A stretch of DNA of 64,000 bases from Prionace glauca. Taxonomy: Eukaryota > Chordata > Chondrichthyes > Carcharhiniformes > Carcharhinidae. Position numbers and translations under genes: made by a program. A model generated the notes under the pieces. The model was not told the DNA's origin and did not search any database. It saw only the letters and a list, made by a program, of their open reading frames with translations. The DNA is taken from contig CM075760.1 in NCBI GenBank assembly GCA_037974335.1, positions 46,458,138-46,522,137 of the forward strand. Reading direction: 5' to 3'. Positions within the stretch are counted from its first letter, which is position 1; each line of letters opens with the position of its first letter. Shown here piece by piece: positions 32,060 through 42,716 of this stretch.

Positions 32060-32330
32060 AGAGCAGCGCGTCTCCCTTCGCAACGCAAGATGGCGGCTGG
32101 CCGTCTCCCCTAGCACCGCAAGATGGCGGCTGGCCGTCTCCCCTCGCAACGCAAGATGACCGCTGGTGGTCTCCCCTGGCAACGCAAGATGGCCGTCTCC
32201 CCTGGCAACGCAAGATGGCGGCTGGCCGTCTCCCCTGGCAACGCAAGATGGCCGCTGGTCGTCTCCCCTGGCGACGCAAGATGGCCGCGGGCGATGGGTG
32301 TGATTGTGGCGCAGGCGCAGTGAGGTCTGC
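32060..32330 (+). repeat. Minisatellite with seven YY1-like sites
   Basis: Seven GC-rich units, mostly 33-36 bp apart, each with a CGCAAGATGG core at about 32084, 32117, 32150, 32183, 32209, 32241 and 32275. Three units have the full AAGATGGCGGC YY1 consensus; the others carry AAGATGGCCG or AAGATGACCG. Most spacers read GTCTCCCCTGGCAACG, whose GGCAAC resembles an RFX half-site. Confidence 0.85.
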
Positions 32331-32519
32331 TTGCAGCCCATTGTCCAGGTTGCCCCCAGTGGATGTGGTGGGGATGGTGCAGTAGATGGAGCAACAATCC
32401 CAGTTTCAATGGGGGGAGAGAAGCTGCAATGCTGCTCCCTGTTGTTCACTCCTCTCCCCAGTCTCAGCATTGCAGAGTCTTTAAACAAGAGGGTGCAATG
32501 TCACAGCGGCAGATAGACC

Positions 32520-32783
32520 TTCAGTTTAAATTTATTTATTACTGTCACTAATAAGTCAGCTCACATTAACACTGCAGTGAAGTTACTGTGAGAATTGCCC
32601 TAGTCTCTACATTCCTGTTGGGGTAACACTGAGGGGGAATTGAAGCCCGGCCCAATGCCCCCTAACCCAGCACGTCTTTCAGACTGGAGGAGGAAACCCA
32701 CACAGAAACGGGGAAAAGGTGCAAATGACCCACAGGTCCCTAGCACAGTGAGGCTGCGGTGTTAACCACTGTCCCACCATGCT
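32520..32783 (-). mobile_element. SINE, tail B, antisense
   Basis: Starts with ATTTATTTATTACTGTCAC and CATTAACACTGCAGTGAAGT (tail B), then the core and an antisense tRNA-like head ending CACAGTGAGGCTGCGGTG. Confidence 0.85.
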
Positions 32784-33733
32784 GACACTGGGGATAATGT
32801 ATTTGGGGGGAACACGGGGCAGGTGGGGGTATCACCAACTCAATTTGATGGGGGGGGTGGAAACATCAGGAAAAATCATCTTTGTCTCAAAACATTCTTC
32901 CATTTTTCCTCTTGTTTCTTATTGAAAACCAGCTCACTCGTCCATCCCTCCCATCAATAGAGCTAACAGAACGCAGAGAAAAGGTTACAGCGCAGGAGAG
33001 GCCCTGTGAGAAGAGGCATGGTCTGGACAGTTGTCAGCCAAGGCATGGCCTTGTGTAATCGAAACAAAGAGATTATCTAATAAAATAATACACGAAACAT
33101 AGTTTAATGTTACAACAGCAAAAAAGGCATAACGTATTATAAATAGAGATGAAATTCAGTATAGCACTTATACCGAACAACGCGATATTTAATAACAAGA
33201 CAGCTTTGGTACAACCTTTTGAATTTCTTGCAAAACTAATTCCTGAACAATAATGTTCTGAACTGAACTGAACATTGCGGGGAGAAATTCTGAACTCTCC
33301 CACAAGGTGGCAGCAAACGCTCAGAATCTGCTGACATCTCGGCGCAATATTTGGTTAATATTTCCATGTTATTTCACACTGAAGGACAATTAACACGTTT
33401 CATTGAATTATTAACATTTTCACCTGACGTAACCGTCTCCGTTGCAGATGATATTTTAAACTGAATGTCACTTTCCTTTTAACACATTTCACTGCATCGA
33501 CAGAACTAGTTTCAGGAAAGCAGCAGGAGTTTGTCTTGTTAATGGTGGGCAGCTAATGTTGCAACCACGCAGTAAATGTAATAACTGTGTAAAATCTCAC
33601 CGTTTCTTGTGGGATTTCTGCAGATTGATTTTGGGATGTGTGTGCGCAGGAAAATATTGATGTGCCAGTGTGTGTAACCGGCTGTAATAAACAGCCCTTG
33701 GAAAAATGGGGCTGTGACCCAGAAACCTGTGGC
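32784..33733. other. Unassigned stretch
   Basis: AT-rich, no feature recognised. Leads into the 3' flank of V9. Confidence 0.35.
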
Positions 33734-34066
33734 CGTTTTTGTACGAGGACTAAACTCGTTCCCATCAATGCGAGACTCTGTGCTCAGTAATAGCCCGCGG
33801 TGTCAGACAGCCGTAGCTGCGCTATTGTCAATCTGTACGACTTGTCTGACTGTTAGACTGTATCAGAAAACCGGCTCTGAGCGAAATCTGCTTCGAACTA
33901 TGGTGGGAAGGATTCCATAACTGACTATCAGATAGTTGAACGACAATATAACCGCTCCTTCCTTCTCCAACAGATCCTCACTTTGCCCTTGAATTGGGAG
34001 TTTCTCTTCGAACGCCAGGGACGCTGTCAATGTGTCACAAGACGGTCTGGCGCTCCAATCAGCCAC
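33734..34066 (-). pseudogene. V9: broken V segment, head-to-head with V10
   Basis: Minus-strand FR1 remnant EDLLEKEGAVILSFNY has F where the first cysteine should be. The FR3 end reads SDTAGYY followed by a stop in place of the second cysteine. FR2 is degraded. A nonamer ACAAAAACG lies at 33734-33742, but the expected heptamer position (33766-33772) reads CGCATTG. Subfamily of V10, V1 and V16. No leader found. Confidence 0.75.
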
Positions 34067-34482
34067 TCCGACATAAAATGCAAAAAAAAGTTCAATAATT
34101 GGATCAATGACTAATGAAGGTAATCACGCAGTCAGACTGAGACACTCTCCTGATGGTAACACTTAAGTAAACAGATTGATCCCTGAATGAAACAAATCCT
34201 GGAGCAAACCTGAGTTTGATGCTCACATTAACCAGAGTCGGATTTAACAGTCACCATCTGGAAAAGGGAAATATTCTCCCCATTAGGTACTGACTGTTAC
34301 CCGCCGCTGAGTATTTCCAATCACTGATAGCCAGCTCACCAGCCTGTCTATTCACACTGTCACTGGGAACACCAGGAAGTGAAGTGAGAACATCCTGAGG
34401 CATCAGCAGGTTACTGGGGGCAGGGTTTTGAACCTGTGTCTTCAAAATCCCCAACTCCCCTGTTGCAGAGCGGACATAGACA

Positions 34483-34964
34483 ATGCGGCTGTTCAGCATC
34501 TGGGTTGTGTGGGCAGCATTTCTGACAGGTAAATGTGGACCAAACACATTTCAACTTTGTTCGACAATTTTGAAACAGTCATCGGTCAGCTATTTTTATA
34601 ATTGAATTTGTTTTTCAGATCTGATTCATGGAGATTCTGTCACTCAGTCACTGTCTTCAGATGTTGGGACAGAAGGAGAAGCGGTGACTTTAAAATGTAA
34701 CTATGATACTACATTTAGCACCTACTATCTATACTGGTACCGGCAGCACCCAGACTCAGAGCCTGAGTTTATTTTGTGGAAATATTCGAGCGGCGGTGAA
34801 GAAAAAGCCGATTTTGCTAAAAGCCGTTTCTCTGTTGAGCTTCAGACAGAGATTAAATTCACCAGTTTATCCATCTCGGGTGTGAAGCTGACTGACGCTG
34901 CCGTGTATTACTGCGCTTTCGGGCACACAGTGATATAAAGCAAGCTCAGCCCTTTACAAAAACT
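34483..34964 (+). CDS. V10: intact TCR-type V segment
   Basis: Leader exon 34483-34528 (MRLFSIWVVWAAFLTG, donor GTAAAT). V exon 34619-34925: DLIHGDSVTQSLSSDVGTEG, first cysteine in VTLKCNYDT, YLYWYRQHPDSEPEFIL, KSRFSVELQTEIKFTSLSIS and TDAAVYYCAFG. RSS: consensus CACAGTG at 34926-34932, 23-bp spacer, ACAAAAACT at 34956-34964. Best-preserved member of the CAF subfamily. The flank at 34260-34400 is also found upstream of V16 (63550-63695, inverted). Confidence 0.94.
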
Positions 34965-35795
34965 GCCTTTCACTGCAGAATGCAGCTGCTATCTGTTGGG
35001 GTCTGTGGAGGATTGTAGTAGATGCAGCCGCAATGTGCAGCGACAGGAAACCAAACTCACCTCGAATGAAACTGTTCCCAGGAGAGACTGGGAAAACAAA
35101 CTTGAGAATTCAATCCGACAAACAGATCATTGCAGAATCGCTTTTGAAGACACCCGTTCTAAGTCCCGCCCTTAATAATTTGTTCTGTTCCCCTGGGATG
35201 TTCTTACCTCACTTCCGTGTCTGTCTCTGGTTCTCTGAAGCCAGTTGGTGGTGATCTGTGTTGACATTGAAAGAGACTGGCTACAGTCAGTGACCTGACA
35301 GGGGAGTGGCCGGACTTTCAGAGACTGGGGAGGAGGAAGAGGTGGCCGGGGAATGTAAGCTTGGTCTGTAGATTGTCATCAGAAAATTCTGATTGTTAGT
35401 GTTGACAGGAACCACACCAAGACAGGCGGTGAGTTACTCCGAGCAGGTTTCCCAGACTCTGACATGGTCTTGTAGCTATTGTGTTTATGGGTGGTGAGTC
35501 CAGGAGAGTTTGTGGTCAATGGTAACCCTAAGGATGTTGACAGTGGGGAATTCAGTGATAGTTACACCATCATTTTTGCTGACAAACAAAAAGCTTTCAT
35601 CTCTCTCTCTGTCTCTCTCCCTCCCTCCCTCTCTTATGTCTCATCTCACTCTCATTCTGTCCCTTCCATTCACTCTGTCGTCCTTTCTGGAGGAGGCTGC
35701 AATCAATTTACCCGCGACAGAGCATCTGCCAACAAGACATCAGGTTAAACCTTGCCTTCCTCAAATCTCTCTTTCCTCTGTGTTCCTCTCTGTCT
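34965..35795. other. Unassigned stretch with an unclassified repeat
   Basis: A phrase at about 35405-35580 (GGTGAGTTACTCC, then TTTGTGGTCAATGGTAACCC and AAGGATGTTGACAGTGGGGA) belongs to a dispersed repeat. Its first part recurs near 53478-53545. Class unknown to me. A CT-rich run lies at 35600-35660. Confidence 0.45.
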
Positions 35796-35941
35796 TTCCA
35801 GCAGGAATCGGATGGGAAATTGATGGGAAAAGATTTGCAGGGCTCCAGGGACAGAGTGGACGAGTGGGACCGGCTCAGTTGCTCGAGCAGAGAGTCAACA
35901 TGGGCTGAATGGCCTCCTTGATTATGTGACCGTTCTGTGAT
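35796..35941 (+). mobile_element. CR1 3' end, sense
   Basis: GGCTGAATGGCCTCCTTGAT followed by TATGTGACCGTTCTGTGATTG is a worn CR1 tail. Confidence 0.6.
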
Positions 35942-36084
35942 TGAGACACAAATTGTAATTTGGATGCCAACTTCAGATTTCTAGTTTATATGTGTTCAGA
36001 CCACCAGCAATCTATCCTGGTCCCTCAATGCCGACGCTATAATTAAAAAAACTGATTAAACCAGTTACATTTTCCTCCAAATCA

Positions 36085-36435
36085 TATATATGTACATATA
36101 TATTGCAAATAGCAAAGGTCCCAGCACAGATCCCTGAGGGACGCCACTTGTCACAGCCCTCCATTAAGAAACACACCCTTCCACTGCTACTCTCTGCCTT
36201 CTATGACGGAGCCAGTTCTGTATCCACCTTGTCAGCTCACCTCTGATCCCAAGCGACTTCACCTTCTGCACCAGTCTTCCATGAGGGACCTTGTCAAAGG
36301 CCTTACTGGAGTCCATGTAGGAAACATCCACTGTCCTACCCCATCCTACTAGAGGACATAGCCTCAAAAATAAGGAGATGCAGATTTAGGACTAAGTTGG
36401 GGAGGAACTTCTTCAATAGGGTTGTGAACTTAAAA
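36085..36435 (-). mobile_element. CR1 RT fragment, with a small sense piece
   Basis: Minus-strand peptide VSYMDSSKAFDKVPHGRLVQ, then LTRWIQNWLRHRRQRVAVEG, is the CR1 RT palm. At about 36343 it passes into a short sense fragment (CCTCAAAAATAAGGAGATGC). Confidence 0.8.
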
Positions 36436-36755
36436 TCTGAGAATCACACAGAGCAGAGTGACAGGAAACAGAGGGAGCTAGGTACAAAACACTGCTGCAG
36501 TGTGTCAGGGTGATTGGGATAGGGGCAGGGTGGAGAGAATTCTGGTCTTTCTAAATGTATCAGCAGAATGTGTTGGTTTCAAATAAATGTCAATAAGATA
36601 TAAGGTAACAGATTTTTGGGGAGGTTTCACCCATTCCACTTATATCAAATATATTTTGGGCCTATTTCAAGAAACTTGGAAACATTGAAGATAGGAGCAG
36701 GAGGAAGCAATTTGCCCCTTCGAGCTGATCATATCTGATCATCCAACTCAATAGA

Positions 36756-37625
36756 GAATCTGGTGAACTGGTGCGGTGACAATAATCTCTCCCTCAATTA
36801 CAGCAAAACGACCGAGATTGTATTCGAAGTCAGGAAGCATAGTAGAGAGCATGGCCGTTTCTAGTCAATGGAGATGAAGTAGAAATGGTCGGGAGATTCA
36901 GATTTTCAGTTGTCCAAATCACCAACATCTGCCCTGGTTCCGCCACTACAGCATCCCCCCCCCCCCCCCACCTCCGCCCCCCCGCCAACCCCCGGCCCTT
37001 GTGTCGACAATGTAGTTCAGTAAGAGCAATTATTTTCACAGAAGACTGAGTAATTTTGGCATGTCAGCTTCGAATCTCACCAACTCCTACAGATGCGCCA
37101 TAAAAAGCATTCTTTATGGTTGTACTCGGAGATTAATCCAGTCCAACACTGGCATCTCCATATCAAAGATTGGGCATGGCTCCTGCTCTGCCCAAGACCG
37201 CAAGAAACTGCAAAAGGTCCTGACTGTAGCCCAACACATCACGCAAACCAGCCTCCCATCCATTGACTCTGTCGACACTTTTCGTTGCCTCGGCAAAGCA
37301 GCCAGCATAACTAAGGGCCGCACGTACCCCAGACATTCTCTCTTCCAACTCCTTCCATCGAGAAAAAAAGTTACAAAAGTCTGAGATACGTACCAACGTC
37401 TCAAGAACAGCATTTTCCCTGCTGTCATTAGGCTTTTGAATGGACCTACCTTGCATTAAGTTGTTCTTTCTCTACATCCTACCTATGGCTGTAACAGTAC
37501 ATTCTGCACTCTATCATTTCCTACCCTATGAACTGTATGTTTTATCTGTGTAGCGCACAGGAAAGAATACTTTTCACTGTATACTAATACATATTACAAT
37601 AATCATTCAAATCAAATCAATTCGG
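36756..37625 (+). mobile_element. L2-type LINE 3' part
   Basis: RT remnant (a WCGDNNLSLNYSKTTEIVFE-like frame near 36765) and the C-terminal block AQHITQTSLPSIDSVDTFRC, then LGKAASITKGRTYPRHSLFQ, ending in an AATCAAATCAA tail. A C-run of about 15 lies near 36957. An unrelated repeat phrase (GTCCAACACTGGCATCTCCA) sits at 37140. Confidence 0.8.
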
Positions 37626-37812
37626 ACCTTCGACACCGCTCCGCCATTCTAAGTGTTCATAACTGAGTTCCATCTCATCCTAACTCCACTTCCCTGCCTT
37701 TTCCCCATACCCCTTTTTCCAGCTTTTGAATCAACCTAGTGAATCTGCTCTGCGCCCCCTCCAGTATCAGTATATCCTTTCTCAAGTAAGGAGACCAAAA
37801 CTGTACACAGTA
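37626..37812 (-). mobile_element. CR1 RT-tail fragment
   Basis: Antisense CR1 (GACCTTCGACACCGCTCCGC, then CTGCTCTGCGCCCCCTCCAG and AAGGAGACCAAAACTGTACA). Confidence 0.7.
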
Positions 37813-38401
37813 GTAGTAATAGAATGATCATGTTCACTTGTTGCACTGTCAGTTGTTCAAAGCTGGAAACCCCACTGACTATAATTGCCCAGAATATTAA
37901 GCAAAAATATTGAGAAAGAAATTATATGTATCTTGAACAAAAAACCCTGTGTGTGCAAAAAGTGCAGCGATGAAAGGAGATTTGGAGAACTATTCCAAAG
38001 AGGAATAGATAGGAGGAATGGCTTCATTTGGCGCCCCGAGATTCTACGATTCTCGTTGCTTAGTGTCCCTGCCGCTCTACTTATTGTTAGACACCTGAAC
38101 AATGAACAGCTGCAGGATGGTCAGACACTGTTATAGATTCAACCGTCACTATTTCCGCTCCAACAGCTCCGAGTGCAGCTGAGAGCCACCGCAAGTTCAC
38201 TCAATATTGAGTCTGCCGTATCCCCGCCCACAACTTCCGTTTGCTACTCTCACTCTGACCCGATTGTGTGATTGGACAGATTGCTGTCGCTTCTCCATCC
38301 CTCTCCTTGATTGGATCAGCAGTGCAATGGGATGGGCATCTGTATTTCTGTCTCTGACATAGGATTTCTCTCACTGCCCAGTTACAGACTCAGGAAGCAT
38401 C

Positions 38402-39296
38402 ATGTTGAACTATCTCACTCCGATTCTCATCTTTATCTCTCTTCTCAGTAAGTAGCTCTTGGGGCGAAGGGGAGCAAATGATATGGGGCAAAGCGGATCA
38501 CGTTACTGAATTGTGTGACCAACCATGATCACAATGAATGGCAGGGCAGTCTCCAAAGGCCGACTGGCCTCCTCCTGCTCTTATCTTCGATGTGTTTATG
38601 TATTTCCTTTTCTATAAAGCCAGATGTTATTCCTGACCAATAATATTGATCGTTTTAATGACGATTTTAAACATAGAACATAGAACATTACAGCACAAAC
38701 AGGCCCTTCGGCCCTCGAGTTGCGCCGATCGCATCAACCCCACCAATCTATAGACCTATCTATAACCCCCAATCCCATTAAACCCCATATACTCATCCAG
38801 AAGTCTTTTAAAAGACCCCAGCGAGTTCGCCTCCACCACCGACGACGGCAGCCGATTCCAATCACTCACTACCCTCTGAGTGAAAATTGTTTTAGAATAT
38901 TTGTTTAGAAATATTTGGCTAACACCGATTTTTTTCCTACTTTTTCTATTATTTATGTTAGAATGGAGTCATCAAGACGCAGAGGAACAGCCGGTTGTTG
39001 AGATAACAGTGGAGGAGGAAAGTAATGTCACATTAACCTGCCTCATGAAGACAAGCATATCTAACCCTTCTGTGTTCTGGTACAGTCAGAGTCCCGGGCA
39101 GCCTCCACAGTATATGCTTCACATTGTTGGAGGGAAGCTGTACAAACACATCAACGACCGCCTTTCAGCGTCATTTAATAAAACTGCCAAGATTACCGAG
39201 CTAATGATCGGCAACACGCTGATGACTGACAGTGCGGTATATTTCTGTGCCTGGAGTCCACAGTGTTACAGATATGGCGAGTCCCATACAAAAACC
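38402..39296 (+). CDS. V11: intact TCR-type V segment with a transposon-filled intron
   Basis: Leader exon 38402-38447 (MLNYLTPILIFISLL, donor GTAAGT). The 514-bp intron is enlarged by two CR1 ends (38508-38603 sense, 38670-38885 antisense). V exon 38962-39258 after acceptor TTATGTTAG: WSHQDAEEQPVVEITVEEES, first cysteine in VTLTCLMK, VFWYSQSPGQPPQYMLHIVG, DRLSASFNKTAKITELMIGN and MTDSAVYFCAWS. RSS: CACAGTG at 39259-39265, 22-bp spacer, ACAAAAACC at 39288-39296. The CAW ending resembles gamma or beta chains as much as alpha/delta. Confidence 0.9.
38670..38885 (-). mobile_element. CR1 3' stub in the V11 intron
   Basis: Starts ACATAGAACATAGAACATTA and ends CACTACCCTCTGAGTGAAAA, almost the same extent as the stub at 21696-21903. 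Confidence 0.75.
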
Positions 39297-39339
39297 CACC
39301 GTAAGTGTTTCAGTTAGTGCTCAGCAGAGGGCGCTTTCT

Positions 39340-39772
39340 GGGTCTGTACTCGTTGGAGTTTAGATGGCTGAGGGGGGATCTCATAGAGACGTATAAGATA
39401 ATGAAGGGGATGGATAGGGTAGAGGTAGAGAGATTCTTCCCGCTTCGAAAAGACAGCAGGACTAGAGGGCACAACCTCAAAATAAGGGAGGGGGGCAGTT
39501 TAGGTCAGAGTTGAAGAGGAACTTCTTCACTCAAAGTGTCGTGAATCTCTGGAATTCTCTGTCCTTTGGAGTAGTGGAGGCTACCTCGCTGAAAATAGTT
39601 AAGTCCCAGGTAGATAGATTTTTGGTAGACAAGGGAATTAAGGGTTATGGGGAGAAAGCGGGAAAGTGGAACTGATCCACTTCAGATCAGCCATGATCTT
39701 ATTGAATGACGGGGCGGACTCGAAGGGCTAGATGGCCTACTCCTGCTCCTATTTCTTACGTTCTTATGTTCT
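39340..39772 (+). mobile_element. Young CR1 3' end just behind the V11 RSS
   Basis: Begins in the RT tail (GTACTCGTTGGAGTTTAGAT) about 43 bp after the V11 nonamer and ends TTCTTACGTTCTTATGTTCT. Very similar to 7874-8512 and 57291-57768. Confidence 0.9.
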
Positions 39773-39849
39773 TTCACACCGTTAGACAGTAACAATAAAG
39801 GTAAAGTCACCATCGCCGAGATGTCCACAGGCTGGTGGTGATTTAAGAT

Positions 39850-40015
39850 CACATCAAATCTCAGGCGAGGTTCAAGATTGAGAAAACGCGACTTCATGAA
39901 GGACCTTTGACAAAGAGTCATGTGGACTCGAAACCTCAGCTCTTTTCTCTCCTTACAGATGCTGCCAGACCCGCTGAGATTTTCCAGCATTTTCTCTTTT
40001 GGTTTCATGGAACAC
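39850..40015. repeat. Half foldback element
   Basis: TTTTCTCTCCTTACAGATGC, then TGCCAGACCCGCTGAGATTT and TCCAGCATTTTCTCTTT match the right arm of the element at 3795-4004. Confidence 0.65.
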
Positions 40016-40202
40016 CTCAACGGGTACAGGAACGAATTTCCGATGTAAGTGTCGCTTTATCGTTACAAACCAGACATCCAGTAAGTGAGCTGGGCGACAA
40101 TATTCTCATTACTTTCTGTACCTGTGAACGAGCACTTGAGATTCACACACTACGACACGCAATGCCTCTGAATTTAAGACCTCTGCAATTTCTCATTATT
40201 TA

Positions 40203-40400
40203 ATCATACAGCCCTACAGAGCAGAAAGAGGCCCTTCGGCCCATCGAGTCTGCACCGAACACAATCCCACCCAGGCCCTACCCCCATATCCCTACATATT
40301 GTACCCACTAATCCCTCTAACCTACACATCCCTGGATACTAAGGGGTAATTTCTTAGTCTGGCCAATCAACTTAGCCCGCACATCTTTGGACATCTTTAG
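40203..40400 (-). mobile_element. SINE 3' part, antisense
   Basis: Begins CAGCCCTACAGAGCAGAAAG and includes GGCCCTTCGGCCCATCGAGT, then runs antisense to AGCCCGCACATCTTTGGA. Confidence 0.75.
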
Positions 40401-40732
40401 TTAATAAGCTCCGTGTGTTTCGTCCTGCCAAAAACATCACAACACAATCCTAGTTTTGTCTTCTTCTTCTGTTCGCATTTTGCTCATTTTTTTGTGCTTT
40501 ATAAATAAGTAAACCACTGCGCCTTTCCTCTTCGAATTTCGCTCATTCTGATTTCCATACAAACTCTTCCATTTTCTTCGAGTACATTTCCAACTCTCTT
40601 CATTTTAACCTTTTTACATTTTTCTGATTTAGTAAATGTTTTGCTCTCATTCCCCTTCACCATTGGAATTTAATATGACGTTTCTTAAAACGCTGATGTC
40701 CCAGGCACGGCGGAGCGGGTTTTAGAGACTGT

Positions 40733-41113
40733 GCAGGTTTTTGTCAGGGACCTCCCTGTGTTTAATACACTGAGCCTCACGGCGCAGAGATAGGTGGCAG
40801 TGTCTGAAACCTGTACGTCTCTCACAGTCAGGATGCTGAGTTTGTTGCCTTCAGCGATTGAGGCAGTGATTCTCCCGGGTTGATCGGTTCCCCGAGTGGC
40901 CATCACCAGATGCTGGGGTGACTGATTCGGGAGCTGTCTGTACCAGCGCAGGACGTTAAAATCAGTGGGGATGGTGCAGTTCATGGATAGGTTTCGCGCT
41001 TCACTGACAACCATCCGCGGAGGGAACTGCATCACTTCAGCTTCTCCGGTCATCCCCGTACAGATCAGAGTTAAAAATAGGAGAAAGTCGACGCAAATCC
41101 AGAACATTCTCAA
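40733..41113 (-). CDS. V12: V segment with no leader intron
   Basis: One continuous frame runs from a signal peptide (MRMFWICVDFLLFLTLICTG) directly into the V domain: MTGEAEVMQFPPRMVVSEAR, first cysteine in LSMNCTIP, VLRWYRQLPNQSPQHLVMAT, ITASIAEGNKLSILTVRDVQ and SDTATYLCAVR. RSS on the minus strand: CTCAGTG, 23-bp spacer, ACAAAAACC at about 40733-40741. Every other intact V here has an intron after a 46-52-bp leader exon. FR3 lacks the usual length between CDR2 and the YLC motif. A TATATAAG box lies at about 41298-41308. YLCAV is typical of TCR alpha. Possibly derived by intron loss. Confidence 0.88.
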
Positions 41114-41119
41114 TTATCG

Positions 41120-42045
41120 CGCAAAACCTGAAGATGAGAATTAACCGGGAGCCAAATGCTTTCTTCGGGTTCAGTTCAGTGCCGTGTTTATGTTGAACTG
41201 ACAACAGCAGGCGGGTTCTCCTTTAACCACCCACACTGAGCTCTTCAGTCTGACACCAGCCCACACAACCTCTGAGCACACACCTGACCCGCTCATCTTA
41301 TATATTTCTCACGCCTCACACTGCTCCCTGCTGGTGTATGCTGGTAAATGCAGGGTGTAGTTCTTCACTTGGACCTCCACAAGTTGCGTTTCACCAAATA
41401 ACTACAAATGAGAACAGCTGTTCCCTTCTTCCGGTTATAGGTCTTTTATTGCTGGAGAGCTTGCAATCCTCCTTTATTCTACTTTCCAACGATTGCAATG
41501 CATTTACCTCTCTCATTCTTGCTAAAGTTTTATTCCACTGTGGCCAGTTGCGGTGTGCCAAGAAGGTCCCGATGTTAGTCCTAAAATAACGTTCCATAAT
41601 TTCAAATTGTTTAACACGAACTGATCTATTTATCGAGTATTTGTAACATAACAACAGTACTGGCAACATTGAAAACATACAGAATATCTTTAAAATATTA
41701 ATAAGTTTGATATCAGTGTTAAAATGATGTTTCTGCTTCCGCATTTGTTTCTTCAATCAAATATTCCTCAATAAAGAAATGCGCCCCAATAATGAACTTA
41801 ATCCTTCTGGCCTCTCCTGTTGGCAAAATCACTACAATATACAACATTAAAACCTGTTCCATTCTGGACCCAATTCCAACAACTCCGTTATCTACAGCAA
41901 TGACCTCTTGTCCTAGGCTGTTCTAGAAAGGGGAACATTTGGTTAACATTGACTTTACCAATCTAGTTGAGTATTTAAATGCCTCAATCACCCCCCCCCC
42001 TTCATTCTTCTGTATCCCAGCGGGTATGAGCCCAAGTTACTAAAC
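41120..42045. other. V12 upstream region, otherwise unassigned
   Basis: Contains the V12 TATA-like box and an AT-rich stretch. A C-run sits near 41991-42001. No other feature seen. Confidence 0.4.
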
Positions 42046-42650
42046 CACTCCTCATATGACAGCCCATTCAAGATACTGATGAGAACACATCTGGAATACC
42101 GTAACCAGTTTTGGGAGATATATTATTTTATATTAAGGAGATATATTATTTCATTGGAGGTAACTCGGAGAAGGTTAACGAGGATGATCCCCATTATGGA
42201 AGGATTGTCTTATGAGAAAAGGATAAAGAGGCTGGCCCTCTACCCATTGGCATTTAGAAGAATGAGAGGTGATTTAATTGAAATATATAGGAGTATTGAG
42301 GGGCTTGACAAGCTAAATGCTGAGAAGATGTTTCCCCTAATGGAAGAGTCTAAAACCAGAGGACAAAGTCTCAGAATAAATGGGCGCCAATTGAAAACTG
42401 AGATGGGGAACAATTTCTTCATTCGGAGGGCTGTTAATCTTTGGAACTCATTGCTACAGAGAGCTGTGGGGGTAAAGTCATTGTTTATATTTAAGGCTGA
42501 GATAAATAGATTTTTGATCAGTAAGTGAATCAAGAGTTATGGGGAAAGGGCAGTAAAGTTTACGTGAGGAATGTTGGAACATCCATGATTCCATTGAATG
42601 GCAGAGCAGGCTCGAGAGGCCTTACCCTGGCCCTTTGTCATTTGGTCTTA
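42046..42650 (+). mobile_element. CR1 3' part, sense
   Basis: The 149-codon frame 42079-42528 reads TRRRLTRMIPIMEGLSYEKR, then RRMRGDLIEIYRSIEGLDKL and RAVNLWNSLLQRAVGVKSLF, the full RT C-terminal tail, then a 3' UTR ending near 42650. Confidence 0.88.
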
Positions 42651-42716
42651 TAGTTACAGCCTGGTTATTTTATGCCGAAAACACGGGGCTGTCAATTCTA
42701 TTAGAAAACACTCAGT

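Noticed and set aside
32012-32488. Open frames of 122-158 codons on both strands over the GC minisatellite
   Set aside because: They arise because the unit is GC-rich, stop-free and mostly a multiple of three. No domain is seen, and both strands are equally open.
33734-33780. Possible J segment signal (GTTTTTGT followed by a heptamer-like word)
   Set aside because: No 12-bp spaced heptamer and no FGxG motif follow. It fits the decayed 23-type RSS of V9.
40685-41113. V12 as a processed copy of a rearranged receptor gene
   Set aside because: It keeps a germline heptamer, 23-bp spacer and nonamer straight after the V end, with no J sequence, so it was never rearranged.
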